A stretch of DNA of 59,148 nt from Defluviicoccus sp. bin129 (lineage in GTDB: Bacteria; Pseudomonadota; Alphaproteobacteria; MPNO01): positions 1 to 59,148 of the forward strand of contig MPNO01000023.1 of assembly GCA_002239065.1 (NCBI GenBank), given 5' to 3'. Made by a program: the position numbers and the translations under genes. The notes beneath the pieces are model-generated. The model saw nothing but the letters and a program-made list of their open reading frames with translations, was not told where the DNA came from and ran no database searches. Positions 43,337 through 53,083 of this stretch are shown here, piece after piece (positions within the stretch are counted from its first letter, which is position 1; each line of letters opens with the position of its first letter).

Positions 43337-44086
43337 CTACAGCGCGTTGGCGGGCCAGCGTATCGTGCGCCACAGATGCGAGGCGGTGGTGTTGTCGTTG
43401 CCGAGACCCTCTTCGGGCTGGCGGAACTCGCGGCCGATGACGTCCTCGAACTGGTCGATCTCGACATGGACGTCGGGATCGAACGAGTAGAGGTCGTTCA
43501 CGCAGATGATCCGGGCCGACATGTACCATCTGTGCCGCCTGGCCTCCTCGTAGGCGGCCACCACATAGGGTTCGGGCTGATAATCGTCGCCGAACATCCG
43601 GCGGTAGTTCTCCGGGTAGGCGTAGCCGACCGACTCGTCGGGGAAGAACCTGAGCGCCTGGTGGGCGCGGATCGCCCAGGCCACCTCCTCGTCCACATAG
43701 GGCTCGATCATCTGCGCGCCCCAGTAGCCGTGATCGGTGCGGATGAAGCCGGCCACCGCGATGTCGTGCAGCAGGCAGGCGAGCACCATCCTGTCCGACA
43801 GGCCGTTCTTCTGCGCGAGGTTGGCGCTCTGCAACAGATGGGTCAGCGCGAAGGCGTCGAAGCGGCAGCGGAAGAAGTCGAGCAGGGTGGGCCGGTCCGG
43901 CATGGCCGGCAGGCGGGGGTCCTCCCCCATCAGCATGCGGCCGCCGAACGCGTTGTCCCCCAGGCTGCGATCGCCGTCGGCGAGGTTGTAGATCAGGGAC
44001 TTGCCGACGATCCGCTCGCCCAGCTCCTGCATCTGGCGGTGTTCGAGCTCGTCGGCGCGCTCGGACAGGGTAGGCGCGTTACCCAT
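43337..44086 (-). CDS. HD-domain metal-dependent protein
   Basis: A 249-aa helical protein with metal-binding positions His83 (THLLQS), His107-Asp108 (CLLHDIAV), His119 (TDHGYWG) and His142 (RAHQALRF). It also has a late Asp in CVNDLYSFD. The extra His set is of the type seen in dinuclear HD enzymes, including the iron oxygenases PhnZ and MIOX as well as phosphohydrolases. Which chemistry applies is open. Separate promoter; divergent from the second sulfatase gene. Confidence 0.82.
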   Translation of the reverse strand: MGNAPTLSERADELEHRQMQELGERIVGKSLIYNLADGDRSLGDNAFGGRMLMGEDPRLPAMPDRPTLLDFFRCRFDAFALTHLLQSANLAQKNGLSDRMVLACLLHDIAVAGFIRTDHGYWGAQMIEPYVDEEVAWAIRAHQALRFFPDESVGYAYPENYRRMFGDDYQPEPYVVAAYEEARRHRWYMSARIICVNDLYSFDPDVHVEIDQFEDVIGREFRQPEEGLGNDNTTASHLWRTIRWPANAL

Positions 44087-44246
44087 CGGTATCTCCCCTC
44101 TACCCGCGTCGAATCGACCGGCCGAGGCTAGAACGCGGACGGGATGGCGTCAACGAAGGCCGTCCGCGACGTGAACCGCGCGATCTACTTCGAGCGTCCG
44201 CATGGCTAGACTGGCGCCTTCCTCGATTTCCCCCAGGAGCAGTCCG

Positions 44247-45950
44247 ATGCCAGCGAAAGACGTTACCGAACCGGGGGTGCATCCCGATCTCGCGGCCCAG
44301 ATGGCGCTCTACGAGGTGCCGCGGATCATCACCACGCGGGGCCACATCCATACGGCGCACTGCTATACCGGCTCGAACTGCACGCTGATAGTGGGCACGG
44401 ACGGCTGCGTGCTGGTGGACACGCTGAGCGGCGAGCTCCCCGGCGACGAGGCCGCGGCCGCTTTCCGCCAGATCACCGACCTGCCGATCCGGGCGGTGAT
44501 CGTCACCCATTTCCACGGCGATCACGTCAGCGGCATCTTCAGCTTCGTTTCCGAAGAGGATATTCGGGCGGGCAAGGTGGAGGTCATCGCCCAGTCCGAG
44601 CTGACCGACAATTTGTTGCGCGACGAGGGCATTCTCGCGCCCATCCGGCGCCGCCGCGGCCCCTATCAGTTCGGCGGGCATCTGGAATTCGGCGAGGCCG
44701 GCTCCTTCGGCAGCGCGATCGGCGCCCCGCCCCGGCGCGGCAAGGCGGGGTTCGCGAACCCGACCCGCACCTTCGAGGACCGGCTCGAAGTCGAGATCGC
44801 GGGCATCCGGCTGCACATCGTGCATGTGCCCAGCGAAACCGACGACCAGAGCGTCGTCTGGCTGCCCGACGAAAGGGTGCTGATCTCCGCCGACGCCATC
44901 CAGGGCATGACCTTCCCCAACGTCTATGCGCTGCGCGGCACGCAGTATCGGAACCCCATGCTGTGGGCCAAGGGGATCGATCGGCTGCGCGCGTTCGAGG
45001 CGGAGATCCTGATCCCCCATCACGGACCCACCGTGGAAGGCGCGGACGCCGTCGAGGACGTGTTGACCGCGCATCGGGACGCGATCCAGTACCTGCACGA
45101 CCAGGCCGTGCGATGGATCAACAAGGGCTGCACCTGGGACGAGCTGGCGGAAAAGGTGACCATGCCGCCGCATCTCGCCTCGCACCCGTGGCTGGGCGAG
45201 TTTTACGGCAGCTACAAGCACTCGGTCCGCAGCGTCTATGCGGGCTATGTCGGCTGGTTCCAGGGCGACGCGGTGGAGCTGGACCCGCTGCCCTGGCGCG
45301 AACGGGCCGAGCGCTATGTCCGCGCGATGGGCGGGCGCGACGCCGTGCTCGCCGAAGCGAGGAAGGCGATCGAGGACGGGGAGTTTCAATGGGCCGCCGA
45401 CATCGCCACCTGGGCGGTGCGGGTGGATGACGCCGACATGGAGGCGAGAGGCGTGAAGGCGACGGCGCTGCGGGCCTGGGCCTATCGGCAGAAGACCAGC
45501 ACGTGGCGCAACTGGGGGCTGTGCCAGGCGCTCGAGCTGGAGGATCGCCTGGGCGAGCAGCGCGGCGGCCATCGGATCCAGCCCAACCGGGCGCGCAACT
45601 ACCCGATGGGCGGGTTGCTCGAACTGCTGACCGTCCGCCTCAGGGCGGAGGACTGCATGGACACCCGGATCACGCTGGGCTTCGCGACGACCGACACACA
45701 AGAGTCGTTCGCCCTGGAAATCCGCCGCGGCATTTGCCAGTTCCACGAGACGCCGCCGGAAAGCTGCGACGCATCGCTGACCTTCCCGCGGCGATTCCTG
45801 AGCGCCTGGGCGGGCGGCGGCCCGGGCTTCGAGGAGGGTATCGAGAGCGGCGAGGTTTGCCTCGAAGGCGACCGCGCCACCGTGGTGGAGTTTTTCTCGA
45901 AGTTCGAGCCGGCGGGCGGCAGCGCCGATTTCGCGCTCGGCGTGCGCTGA
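44247..45950 (+). CDS. Alkyl/aryl-sulfatase-type metallo-beta-lactamase hydrolase (intact copy)
   Basis: A 567-aa protein. The MBL zinc site is His88-x-His90-x-Asp92-His93 (THFHGDHVSG), followed by PSETDDQSVVWLPDERVL. The alkyl-sulfatase dimerisation region is YLHDQAVRWINKG and PWLGEFYGSYKHS, and an SCP2-like C-terminal domain contains CQFHETPP. It is colinear with the frameshifted gene at 12610. The family cleaves alkyl sulfates such as SDS to alcohol and sulfate. Length is shorter than SdsA1 and no signal peptide is seen, so it is probably cytoplasmic. AGGAG lies 8 bases before ATG 44247; an upstream ATG at 44202 lacks one. Confidence 0.9.
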   Translation: MPAKDVTEPGVHPDLAAQMALYEVPRIITTRGHIHTAHCYTGSNCTLIVGTDGCVLVDTLSGELPGDEAAAAFRQITDLPIRAVIVTHFHGDHVSGIFSFVSEEDIRAGKVEVIAQSELTDNLLRDEGILAPIRRRRGPYQFGGHLEFGEAGSFGSAIGAPPRRGKAGFANPTRTFEDRLEVEIAGIRLHIVHVPSETDDQSVVWLPDERVLISADAIQGMTFPNVYALRGTQYRNPMLWAKGIDRLRAFEAEILIPHHGPTVEGADAVEDVLTAHRDAIQYLHDQAVRWINKGCTWDELAEKVTMPPHLASHPWLGEFYGSYKHSVRSVYAGYVGWFQGDAVELDPLPWRERAERYVRAMGGRDAVLAEARKAIEDGEFQWAADIATWAVRVDDADMEARGVKATALRAWAYRQKTSTWRNWGLCQALELEDRLGEQRGGHRIQPNRARNYPMGGLLELLTVRLRAEDCMDTRITLGFATTDTQESFALEIRRGICQFHETPPESCDASLTFPRRFLSAWAGGGPGFEEGIESGEVCLEGDRATVVEFFSKFEPAGGSADFALGVR

Positions 45951-45974
45951 AGTCCCGCGATACGGCCCCGCCCC

Positions 45975-47036
45975 CTACAGCCCGTAGAGCGCGCGCGGAT
46001 TGGCCTCCAGGATCTTGCGGCGCACATGCGGCGGCACGCGCGCGTCCTCGCGCATCAGCCCGATGGCGTCGATCTCGGCCGAGGGGTCGTGGTGGCCGTA
46101 ATCGGTGCCGACCACGAGGTTGTCCTCGCCGGCGTGTTGCAGCACGTAGGGCAGGTCGTCGGTCACCTCGCAGGCGACATACATGTTGTTCTCGGCCAGC
46201 GCGGCGTCGAAGAACGGCTTGCCGGCGCGCCGGAACCGGTCTTCCAGGTCGTTCAGCACATAGGGCACCCATTGCGCGCTGGCCTCGATGAAGCCCCAGC
46301 GCAGGCGCGGGAATTCGGCCGGCACCGCCTTTTCGACCAGCGAATGCAGCGCCCCCACCACGGTCAGCTTGAACATCGTGAAGGTGGTGTCCTCGACGTA
46401 GAAGTCGTGGTGGACGATCGAGCCGTTGGCCGAATGGATGCAGATCGGCAGGTCGAGCGCCTGGGCCGCCTCGTAGAGCGGGAAGAAATAGGGGTGCGCC
46501 AGCGGCAGGTCGCATTCCAGCCCGCGCATGAACACCCCGCAGGCCCCGTGACGCTTGCCGAACTCGAGCTGCTCGCCGATCCGGTGCATCGACTGGAGCG
46601 CCGGCATGACGACCCATCGGAGCCGCCCGCCGCCCTCTGCCCAGATGTCGGCGAGCCAGCGGTTATAGGCGCCCACCAGCGCCGCCTCGCTGCGGAACGA
46701 GCGCGCGATCGGGCGCAGGAACAGGGTCGGGTAGAGCACCTGGACGTCGATCCCGAGCGCATCCATGTGGCGCAGCCGGGCGGCGACGTCGGACATCTCG
46801 CGGGATTCCCTGGGCGTGTCGAGACCGACATTTCGGTCCTTGCCGTGGATCGCCCCGTCGACCACCCAGAACTCGCGCATCGGGTCGCCGGCGTTGTTCC
46901 TCGCCTCGTTGCCGAAGGTCTGGGCCACGATCGCCGGCAGGTGCTCCTTCTCGGCCTCGCTCAGATAGGCGAACGTCGCCGTGGTCTCGATCACATGGGC
47001 GTCGGCGTCGATCGCCGCCATGGCCCGGGACGCCAT
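45975..47036 (-). CDS. Amidohydrolase-2 family metal-dependent hydrolase
   Basis: A 353-aa TIM-barrel protein of the ACMSD-like family. Near the N-terminus it has DADAHV, that is Asp-x-His instead of the usual His-x-His. Other metal-site pieces are ICIHSANG, WGFIEASAQW (Glu where relatives have His) and VGTDYGHHD. The first-shell replacements are a recurrent variant in this family and need not abolish activity. It abuts the TPR-protein gene without a gap, so the two are co-expressed. Confidence 0.86.
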   Translation of the reverse strand: MASRAMAAIDADAHVIETTATFAYLSEAEKEHLPAIVAQTFGNEARNNAGDPMREFWVVDGAIHGKDRNVGLDTPRESREMSDVAARLRHMDALGIDVQVLYPTLFLRPIARSFRSEAALVGAYNRWLADIWAEGGGRLRWVVMPALQSMHRIGEQLEFGKRHGACGVFMRGLECDLPLAHPYFFPLYEAAQALDLPICIHSANGSIVHHDFYVEDTTFTMFKLTVVGALHSLVEKAVPAEFPRLRWGFIEASAQWVPYVLNDLEDRFRRAGKPFFDAALAENNMYVACEVTDDLPYVLQHAGEDNLVVGTDYGHHDPSAEIDAIGLMREDARVPPHVRRKILEANPRALYGL

Positions 47037-48461
47037 TCAGTGCACCCGCTCGACCGGCCCCGCCAGCTCTTCGATCGCCGCGATTTCGGGCGAGCCCGGA
47101 TCGGCGTCGCGCCAGCCCTCGGCGGCGCGGCGCAAATTGGCGATCCCGTCCTCCCGCCTGCCGGCGCCGAGCAGCGCCCGGCCGAGGCGGAACAGGTCGC
47201 GCACCGTCGGGCGCGGGTCGAGGCGGCTGCGCTGCAGCGCCTCGGCCTGTTCGAACCGCTCGGTCCGCAGATAGGCCTCGATCAGCGCGTCCCAGAAAAC
47301 CTCGTGCTGGGCGTTGCTGCCGCCGACGCCCTCGATGCGCCCGATCGCCGGCGCCATCGCGCGGATCGCCGCGTCGTAGTCTTCGCGGGCGAACGCCCAC
47401 GCGCCCTCGACCAGCGGCAGCCCGACCTCGACCGCCCTGGTGCGGCCGTCGGCGCCGAGTTCGCGGAGGCCGTCGACGAGGGCGTCCCTGCCCGCCTCGT
47501 TGCCCGCCCCGGCGAAGGCGAGCGCGGCGTTCATGCCGTCCCATTCGCCCCGCGCCGGACCGGCGATTCCGGCGGCCAGCGGCTGTAGCTCGTCCCACTG
47601 TTCCGCTTCGGGAGCGTAGCCGTACACCATGCAGCGCCACAGGAAGGAGGCCGCGTTGTTGAGCGTGCTGCGGTGCTTGCAGACCGCCGGGCGGACCGCG
47701 CTCCGGTAGACCTCCATCGCCCGCGCGTGGCGTCCCAGCCCGAGCTCGAACAGCGCGAGATGCCACGACGTGTGGCCGAACATCGGCGCGCGCGGGTCGA
47801 AATCGCCCAGCCACGGGCCGAGAAACGCCGCACCCTCCCCGTCGTCCTTGGTGTCGGCATAGACATGGGCCAGCGTATGGGCGGCCCACAGGTTCTTCGG
47901 ATTCAGCGCGAGCGAGCGCCGCGCTTCCTCGACCGCCCTGTCGTAACGGCCGCATTCGCCGAGCGCGAAGCCGTACTGGCCGGGAAACCACCAGTCGTCG
48001 TCGTAGTCGCCGGCGAAGCCCTCGAGCAGATCGTGCTGCAAGCGCTGGCGGTCCTCGCCGCCGCTGTAGAACAGGTAGCGGTCAGCGCCGAACAGGATCA
48101 GGGCGTCGCGCGGGAACTCGGCGAGATGGTCCTTCATCAGCGCGAACGCGCGCGCCCCGTCGCCCTCGGCGAGCGCCGCGATCGCCTCGACGTGCTGCCG
48201 CTCCCGCCGCGTGGCGCCGGCGGCGAGAGTCCGCGCCAGCTCCGCCGTCTCCTGCGCCTCCTCGCGCTTTCCGCTGTCGCGCAGCACCACGGTCAGCGCG
48301 GCGGGGGCGAGGGCGAAGCCGGAATCGGCCGCCGCGGCCTCCCTCAGCGCCGCCTCGCCGCCCGGGTTGCCGGACAGATGGAGGTCGACGCCGTCGCGAT
48401 AGCGCGCAGCGGCCCCGGCGTCGGCCGTGCCGATGGCGAATCCGTAGCGGTCCCGATGCAT
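47037..48461 (-). CDS. Tetratricopeptide-repeat protein, TTC38-like
   Basis: A 474-aa protein made almost entirely of helical pairs. TPR consensus pieces include FALGECGRYDRAVEEARRSL in part and AAHTLAHVYAD. The TTC38-specific FGHTSWHLALFELGLG sits in the middle. No signal or membrane segment is seen. TTC38-like proteins occur in many alphaproteobacteria next to hydrolases, with unknown function. It is directly followed by the amidohydrolase gene. Confidence 0.85.
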   Translation of the reverse strand: MHRDRYGFAIGTADAGAAARYRDGVDLHLSGNPGGEAALREAAAADSGFALAPAALTVVLRDSGKREEAQETAELARTLAAGATRRERQHVEAIAALAEGDGARAFALMKDHLAEFPRDALILFGADRYLFYSGGEDRQRLQHDLLEGFAGDYDDDWWFPGQYGFALGECGRYDRAVEEARRSLALNPKNLWAAHTLAHVYADTKDDGEGAAFLGPWLGDFDPRAPMFGHTSWHLALFELGLGRHARAMEVYRSAVRPAVCKHRSTLNNAASFLWRCMVYGYAPEAEQWDELQPLAAGIAGPARGEWDGMNAALAFAGAGNEAGRDALVDGLRELGADGRTRAVEVGLPLVEGAWAFAREDYDAAIRAMAPAIGRIEGVGGSNAQHEVFWDALIEAYLRTERFEQAEALQRSRLDPRPTVRDLFRLGRALLGAGRREDGIANLRRAAEGWRDADPGSPEIAAIEELAGPVERVH

Positions 48462-48521
48462 GTCACCTGCCTCCCCGCGGATTCCGGTCAGGCAAGACGG
48501 GACGGAGGACCGGGGACGCGG

Positions 48522-48806
48522 TCAGCCGCCCTTCTCGGTGGTCGGATCGATCGTCTTGCCGATGGCGGTCACCCTGGTCGCCGGGAACCCGCTGATTTCC
48601 GCGTGCCTGCGGATGATATCCTCGTCCTTGGCGAGGTACACGCAGAATGTCTTGTCGGCGGCGACGTAGCTCTCCACCCACTGGATGTCGGGGGCGAGCT
48701 GGGCCAGCGCCTCGTTCGACTTGGCGGCGGCCTCGGCGAGCTGCTGGCGTTCCAGCGTCCCGACCTCGGGAATGTCGCGTTCGATGATGTACCGGTTGAG
48801 CGCCAT
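48522..48806 (-). CDS. DUF4242 (SCO4226-like) family protein
   Basis: A 94-aa ferredoxin-like protein with the family pattern YIIERDIPEVG, VESYVAADKTFCVYLA and the C-terminal HAEISGFPATRV. Streptomyces SCO4226 binds nickel; here the metal residues would include His70 and acidic partners. AGGAGG lies 6 bases before the ATG. It begins 23 bases after the dehydrogenase gene, in the same direction. Confidence 0.87.
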   Translation of the reverse strand: MALNRYIIERDIPEVGTLERQQLAEAAAKSNEALAQLAPDIQWVESYVAADKTFCVYLAKDEDIIRRHAEISGFPATRVTAIGKTIDPTTEKGG

Positions 48807-48829
48807 GATGTCCTCCTCGGTTGCGATTG

Positions 48830-49759
48830 CTAGTAGCCGGCCTCCCGGTCGACCTCCTGGAGCAGCCTCCGGCCCGCCTCGCGCAGCCTGATATTGGCGA
48901 CGATCTGCGGCGCCAGCTGCGCGATGTTTGGGCGTCTGGCGACATGCGGCATGACGGTCACCCCGGGATGATCCCAGAGCGGGCTTTCCGGCGGCAGCGG
49001 CTCGGGCGAATGCGCGTCGAGCGCGGCGTGGTAGAGATGGCCAGAATAGAGCGCCGCGATCAGGTCTTCCGCCACCACGTGCTCGCCGCGGCCGATATTG
49101 ATGACCATGCCGCCCGCCGGCATCTTCGCGAACGCCGCCGCGTTCAGGATGCCGCGCGTCTCGCCGGTCAGGGGCAGCAGGCAGACGACGATGTCGGAGC
49201 GTTCGAGGATCGCGTCGAACCCCCCGGCGCCGACGAAGACGGGAATCTCCGCATCGGGCTTCGGGGTCCGCGTCCAGGCGGCGACGTCGAACCCGAGCTC
49301 GCGCAGGATGCGCGCCGGCTTGCGCGCCATCGTGCCGTAGCCGAGGAAGCCGACGCCGCGCTCCCCGGGCCGCTTCTGGGCGACCTCCCGCCATTCCCTC
49401 TGCGCCTGGCGCTCCCGGTAGGTCGGCATGTGGCGGTGCAGCCGGAGCACGTGCATCACCGCGTATTCGGTCATCATCGGGTCGCCGTCTTCGGGCTCCA
49501 GCTTGGAGAGCGGAACGTCGGGCAGCCCGGGATGGCGGACAAAGCCGTCGACCCCCGCCTGGCGGGTCAGCATCGCCTTGAGGTTGGGGAATGCCGGCCA
49601 TTCGTCGAGATTGGGGCGGGTGAAGGCGAGGTACTCGATGTCGGCCGGGTCGCCGATCCCGGGCCAGAACCGCACCTCCAAATCGGGCAGCTCGGCCTTG
49701 ATGGCGGCGCGCCAGTCCTCGTGCGTGCCCATCATCAGGTTGATTATCAGCAATGCCAT
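48830..49759 (-). CDS. D-2-hydroxyacid dehydrogenase, GhrA-like (glyoxylate/hydroxypyruvate reductase)
   Basis: A 309-aa NAD(P)-dependent dehydrogenase with the nucleotide motif GFLGYGTMA. The catalytic Arg is in NIGRGEHV and the catalytic His in MPHVARRPN near the C-terminus. The N-terminal part is degenerate, as in GhrA-type enzymes. It would reduce glyoxylate or hydroxypyruvate to the hydroxyacid. A hydroxypyruvate isomerase gene at the right edge of the window would be metabolically adjacent. Confidence 0.88.
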   Translation of the reverse strand: MALLIINLMMGTHEDWRAAIKAELPDLEVRFWPGIGDPADIEYLAFTRPNLDEWPAFPNLKAMLTRQAGVDGFVRHPGLPDVPLSKLEPEDGDPMMTEYAVMHVLRLHRHMPTYRERQAQREWREVAQKRPGERGVGFLGYGTMARKPARILRELGFDVAAWTRTPKPDAEIPVFVGAGGFDAILERSDIVVCLLPLTGETRGILNAAAFAKMPAGGMVINIGRGEHVVAEDLIAALYSGHLYHAALDAHSPEPLPPESPLWDHPGVTVMPHVARRPNIAQLAPQIVANIRLREAGRRLLQEVDREAGY

Positions 49760-49941
49760 GGTCGTCCTCTCAGGCCGGTCCGGCCGGAATTCTGGTCCCT
49801 GTCGGCGGGCGCATCAAACCAGATCGGGCGCGCCGCCGCACCGCCTCGGCCACTTGCGCCGCCCGGGCAGATCGTCTCCAATCGCCCGCGCCGCCCAATC
49901 GGCAATGACGGGCAAACCCGCATCTCGCATCTGGAGGAACC

Positions 49942-51027
49942 ATGAAACCATTGCTCAAGACCATGACGATCGCCGCGCTCTCGGGAGCCATCTGCGCCTG
50001 GGGCGTGGCGGGTTCGGCGCAGGACTACTATGCCGGCAAGACCATCAAGGTCGTCGTGCCGTTTTCCAAGGGCGGCGCCACCTTCGTCTCGGCCAAGTTC
50101 CTCGAACCCTTCTTCGAGAAGCATCTCCCCGGCAACCCCTCTATCGACGTGGTCGACCGCCCGGGCGGCGGCTCGATCCTGGGCGCGAACTGGTTCGTCA
50201 AGAATGCCAAGCCCGACGGGTTGACAATCCTCTTTACCACCTCGTCGACCGCCAACCCCTACGTCCTCGGCAAGAAGGAAGTGCAGTACGACCTGGCCAA
50301 GATGCGGGTGGCCTACAGCCATCCGTTCGGCGCGGTGGCCTACACCTCGCCAAGCACCGGGGTCAAGTCGGCCAAGGACATCCTCAAGCCCCAGAAACCC
50401 CTGATCTACGGCGGGATCGCGGCGGCCGCCAGCGACCTCCCGGGGCTGCTGTCCTTCGAGGTCCTGAAGCTCGACATCAAGGCCGTGCTCGGGTTCCCGG
50501 GCCGCGGCCCGATCCGCCTCGCCTTCGAGCGCGGCGAGACCAATCTCGACTACCAGTTCACGCCGGTCTACCTGACGCAGGTCCGCACCCTGATCGACGC
50601 CGGCAAGGCGATCCCGCTGTGGTCGGGCGGCTCGGTGGGGCCCGACGGCCGTCTGACCGAGCGCGACAGTGTCAACTCCGACGTCCCGTCCGTGTTCGAA
50701 GTGCACAAGCTGCTCTACGGCAAGGAGCCGAGCGGGCAGGCCTGGGAGGCGTTCCAGGCCATCGCGTCGGTGACCTACGCCTTCGGGCTCACCGGCTACA
50801 TGCCGGAGGGGACGCCGGACAGCGTGCTGGCGATCTTCGACAAGACCGTCGCCGCCATCAACGCCGACTCCGAATTCCAGAAGGCAAGCCAGGAAGTCAC
50901 GGGCGGCGCCAAGCTGTTCCCGAGCTCGGTCGCCGAGCCGGCGGTCATGAAGTCGCTCCAGGCACCGCCGAAGCTGAAGGCCTATCTCCGCGACCTGCTG
51001 TCGAAAAAGTACAACGTGAAGTTCTGA
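49942..51027 (+). CDS. Tripartite tricarboxylate transporter (TctC/Bug-type) substrate-binding protein
   Basis: A 361-aa periplasmic receptor with a signal peptide (KTMTIAALSGAICAWGVAGS, cleavage near SAQ). The Bug-fold start GKTIKVVVPFSKGGAT and the NRPGGGS equivalent VDRPGGGSILGANW are seen. It binds a carboxylate ligand for the TctA-TctB fusion encoded 88 bases downstream. Confidence 0.9.
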   Translation: MKPLLKTMTIAALSGAICAWGVAGSAQDYYAGKTIKVVVPFSKGGATFVSAKFLEPFFEKHLPGNPSIDVVDRPGGGSILGANWFVKNAKPDGLTILFTTSSTANPYVLGKKEVQYDLAKMRVAYSHPFGAVAYTSPSTGVKSAKDILKPQKPLIYGGIAAAASDLPGLLSFEVLKLDIKAVLGFPGRGPIRLAFERGETNLDYQFTPVYLTQVRTLIDAGKAIPLWSGGSVGPDGRLTERDSVNSDVPSVFEVHKLLYGKEPSGQAWEAFQAIASVTYAFGLTGYMPEGTPDSVLAIFDKTVAAINADSEFQKASQEVTGGAKLFPSSVAEPAVMKSLQAPPKLKAYLRDLLSKKYNVKF

Positions 51028-51115
51028 GCGCGACGATCCGGCGGGCCCCGCGTGGCCCGCCGGACGTTTTTCCTTACAATCCATCGGGTCTTCCGCAAGG
51101 CTCGGAGGCCAGCCC

Positions 51116-53083
51116 ATGTTCGAACACGCCGCGGTCGCGCTCGAACTGCTGCTGACCCCGATGCGGCTGCTCGCCCTGTTCGCCGGGATGGTGGCGGGCA
51201 TGGTGTTCGGCATGCTGCCGGGGCTGGGCGGCGTCGCGGCGGTCTCGATCCTGCTGCCCTTCATCTATCTCCTCGACCCGTTCGCCGGGCTCGCCCTGCT
51301 GCTCGGCGCCATCTCGGTGGTCTACACGGCGGACACCATCACGTCGGTGCTGATCGGTGCTCCGGGATCGCCGGCGTCGGCGCCAACGGCGATCGAGGGC
51401 CACGCGCTCGCGAAACAGGGGCAGGCCGCCCGCGCGCTCGGCGTCGGGTTCCTCGCGTCCATGGTGGGCGGCGTCCTGGGCGCGGTGATCCTGCTCTTCG
51501 CCATTCCGGTAGCTGGCCCGATCGTCCTGTCTCTGGCCACCCCCGAACTCTTCATGTTCGCCGTCGTCGGCCTCTACTACGCCGCCAGCATGATCACCAG
51601 GAACTGGGCGAAGGGGCTCGGCGCCGCCTGTTTCGGGCTCCTGCTCGGCGTCGTCGGGCCGGCGCCGGCGGCGGCCGATTTCCGTTTCACCTTCGACCAG
51701 GCATATCTGCTGGACGGCTTCTCCCTCACCATTGTCGCCCTCGGCCTGTTCGGGATCGCCGAGGTGATCGCGATGCTGGCCTCGGGCGGCGGCATATCCG
51801 CGGAGGCGACGGTGCTCACGCGATGGGGCACCGGTTTCGCGGATTTCTGGCGCAACAGGTGGCTGGTCCTGCGGGCGTCGATCATCGGCATCTTCGGCGG
51901 CTTCGTTCCGGCCGTCGGGGCCAGCGCCTCGACCTGGGTGGCCTATGGCCACGCCCGGCGCTCGACCAAGGACCGTTCGCGTTTCGGACGCGGGGAGATC
52001 CGCGGCATCGCCGCCGCCGAGGGCGCGAACAACGCCACCATCATCTCCGACCTTGTCCCCACCCTCCTGTTCAGCGTGCCCGGCGGGCCGGCGGCCGCGA
52101 TCTTCCTTGGCGCGCTGTTCACCTTCGGCTACTACCCGGGCCCGCGGATGGTCAGCGAGAACCCGGACCTGATGTTCCTGATCGTCTGGAGCGTCGCGCT
52201 GACCTCGGTCGTGGGCGCCGCGCTCTGCTTCGCCATCACGCCCTATATCGCCCGTCTCACCACCATCCGGTTCGCGCTGCTCGCCACGCCCCTGCTCCTG
52301 GTGATGATCATCGGCGCCTACCAGGCGACCAACACGACGGGCGATATCGCGATGCTGATCGTGCTCGGCGTGGTCGGCTGGATGATGAAGCAAGCCGACT
52401 GGCCGCGCGCGCCGGCGCTCGTGGGCTACGTCCTCGCCAAGCCGATGGAGCAATATTTCTGGCTCTCGAACCAACTGCACGGCTGGTCCTGGCTGGTGCG
52501 TCCGGGGGTGCTGATCATCGCCTCGTTCATCCTGATACCCCTGCTCGTTCAGTTCTATCGCCGGACGACCGCGTCGCGCAGGGGCGCCGCGGCGGACATC
52601 GCCACGGAGACGGCGGCGCCCGCCTCGCCCGCCGCGGGCCATCCCGAACGCCCATATGTCGAGCTGGGCCTCGCCGCGGCGATGGTTGTCGCCTTCGCCT
52701 ATGCGTTCATCGAAATGCTCGGATTCGCCGCCGATTCGAGGCTCCTGCCGTCGCTGGCGATCATGCCCGGCTTCGTGTTCGCGGTGCTCGTCCTCGCCGG
52801 GCAGCTCCGGCGTTTCGCCAGCACGGAACGGCGGCCGGGGGGCGTCACCCAGTACCGCGAACCGTTCTTCCTGTTGGCCCTGGTAATATACGGGATCCTG
52901 GTCTGGGCAATCGGCTTCAACATCGCGACCGGCGTGCTGCTCGCCTGGATGCTGTTCTACTGCGCCGGGATGAAACCGCTGACCGGGCTGATCTACGGCG
53001 CCGTCATATTCGCCGCGGCGCACGGGCTGCTCACCTTGATGAAGCTCGAGGCGCCGACCGGCTCGCTGGTGAATATCATTTGA
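51116..53083 (+). CDS. TTT-family permease, TctA fused to TctB
   Basis: A 655-aa membrane protein. Residues 1 to about 505 are the large TctA permease: MLPGLGGVAAVSILLPF, APGSPASAPTAIEG and a second repeat-like FVPAVGASASTWVAYG. After a charged Ala/Pro-rich linker (about 485-510), residues up to 655 form four more helices typical of the separate small TctB subunit. Such fusion keeps stoichiometry fixed. It ends 8 bases inside the convergent methyltransferase gene. Confidence 0.87.
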   Translation: MFEHAAVALELLLTPMRLLALFAGMVAGMVFGMLPGLGGVAAVSILLPFIYLLDPFAGLALLLGAISVVYTADTITSVLIGAPGSPASAPTAIEGHALAKQGQAARALGVGFLASMVGGVLGAVILLFAIPVAGPIVLSLATPELFMFAVVGLYYAASMITRNWAKGLGAACFGLLLGVVGPAPAAADFRFTFDQAYLLDGFSLTIVALGLFGIAEVIAMLASGGGISAEATVLTRWGTGFADFWRNRWLVLRASIIGIFGGFVPAVGASASTWVAYGHARRSTKDRSRFGRGEIRGIAAAEGANNATIISDLVPTLLFSVPGGPAAAIFLGALFTFGYYPGPRMVSENPDLMFLIVWSVALTSVVGAALCFAITPYIARLTTIRFALLATPLLLVMIIGAYQATNTTGDIAMLIVLGVVGWMMKQADWPRAPALVGYVLAKPMEQYFWLSNQLHGWSWLVRPGVLIIASFILIPLLVQFYRRTTASRRGAAADIATETAAPASPAAGHPERPYVELGLAAAMVVAFAYAFIEMLGFAADSRLLPSLAIMPGFVFAVLVLAGQLRRFASTERRPGGVTQYREPFFLLALVIYGILVWAIGFNIATGVLLAWMLFYCAGMKPLTGLIYGAVIFAAAHGLLTLMKLEAPTGSLVNII

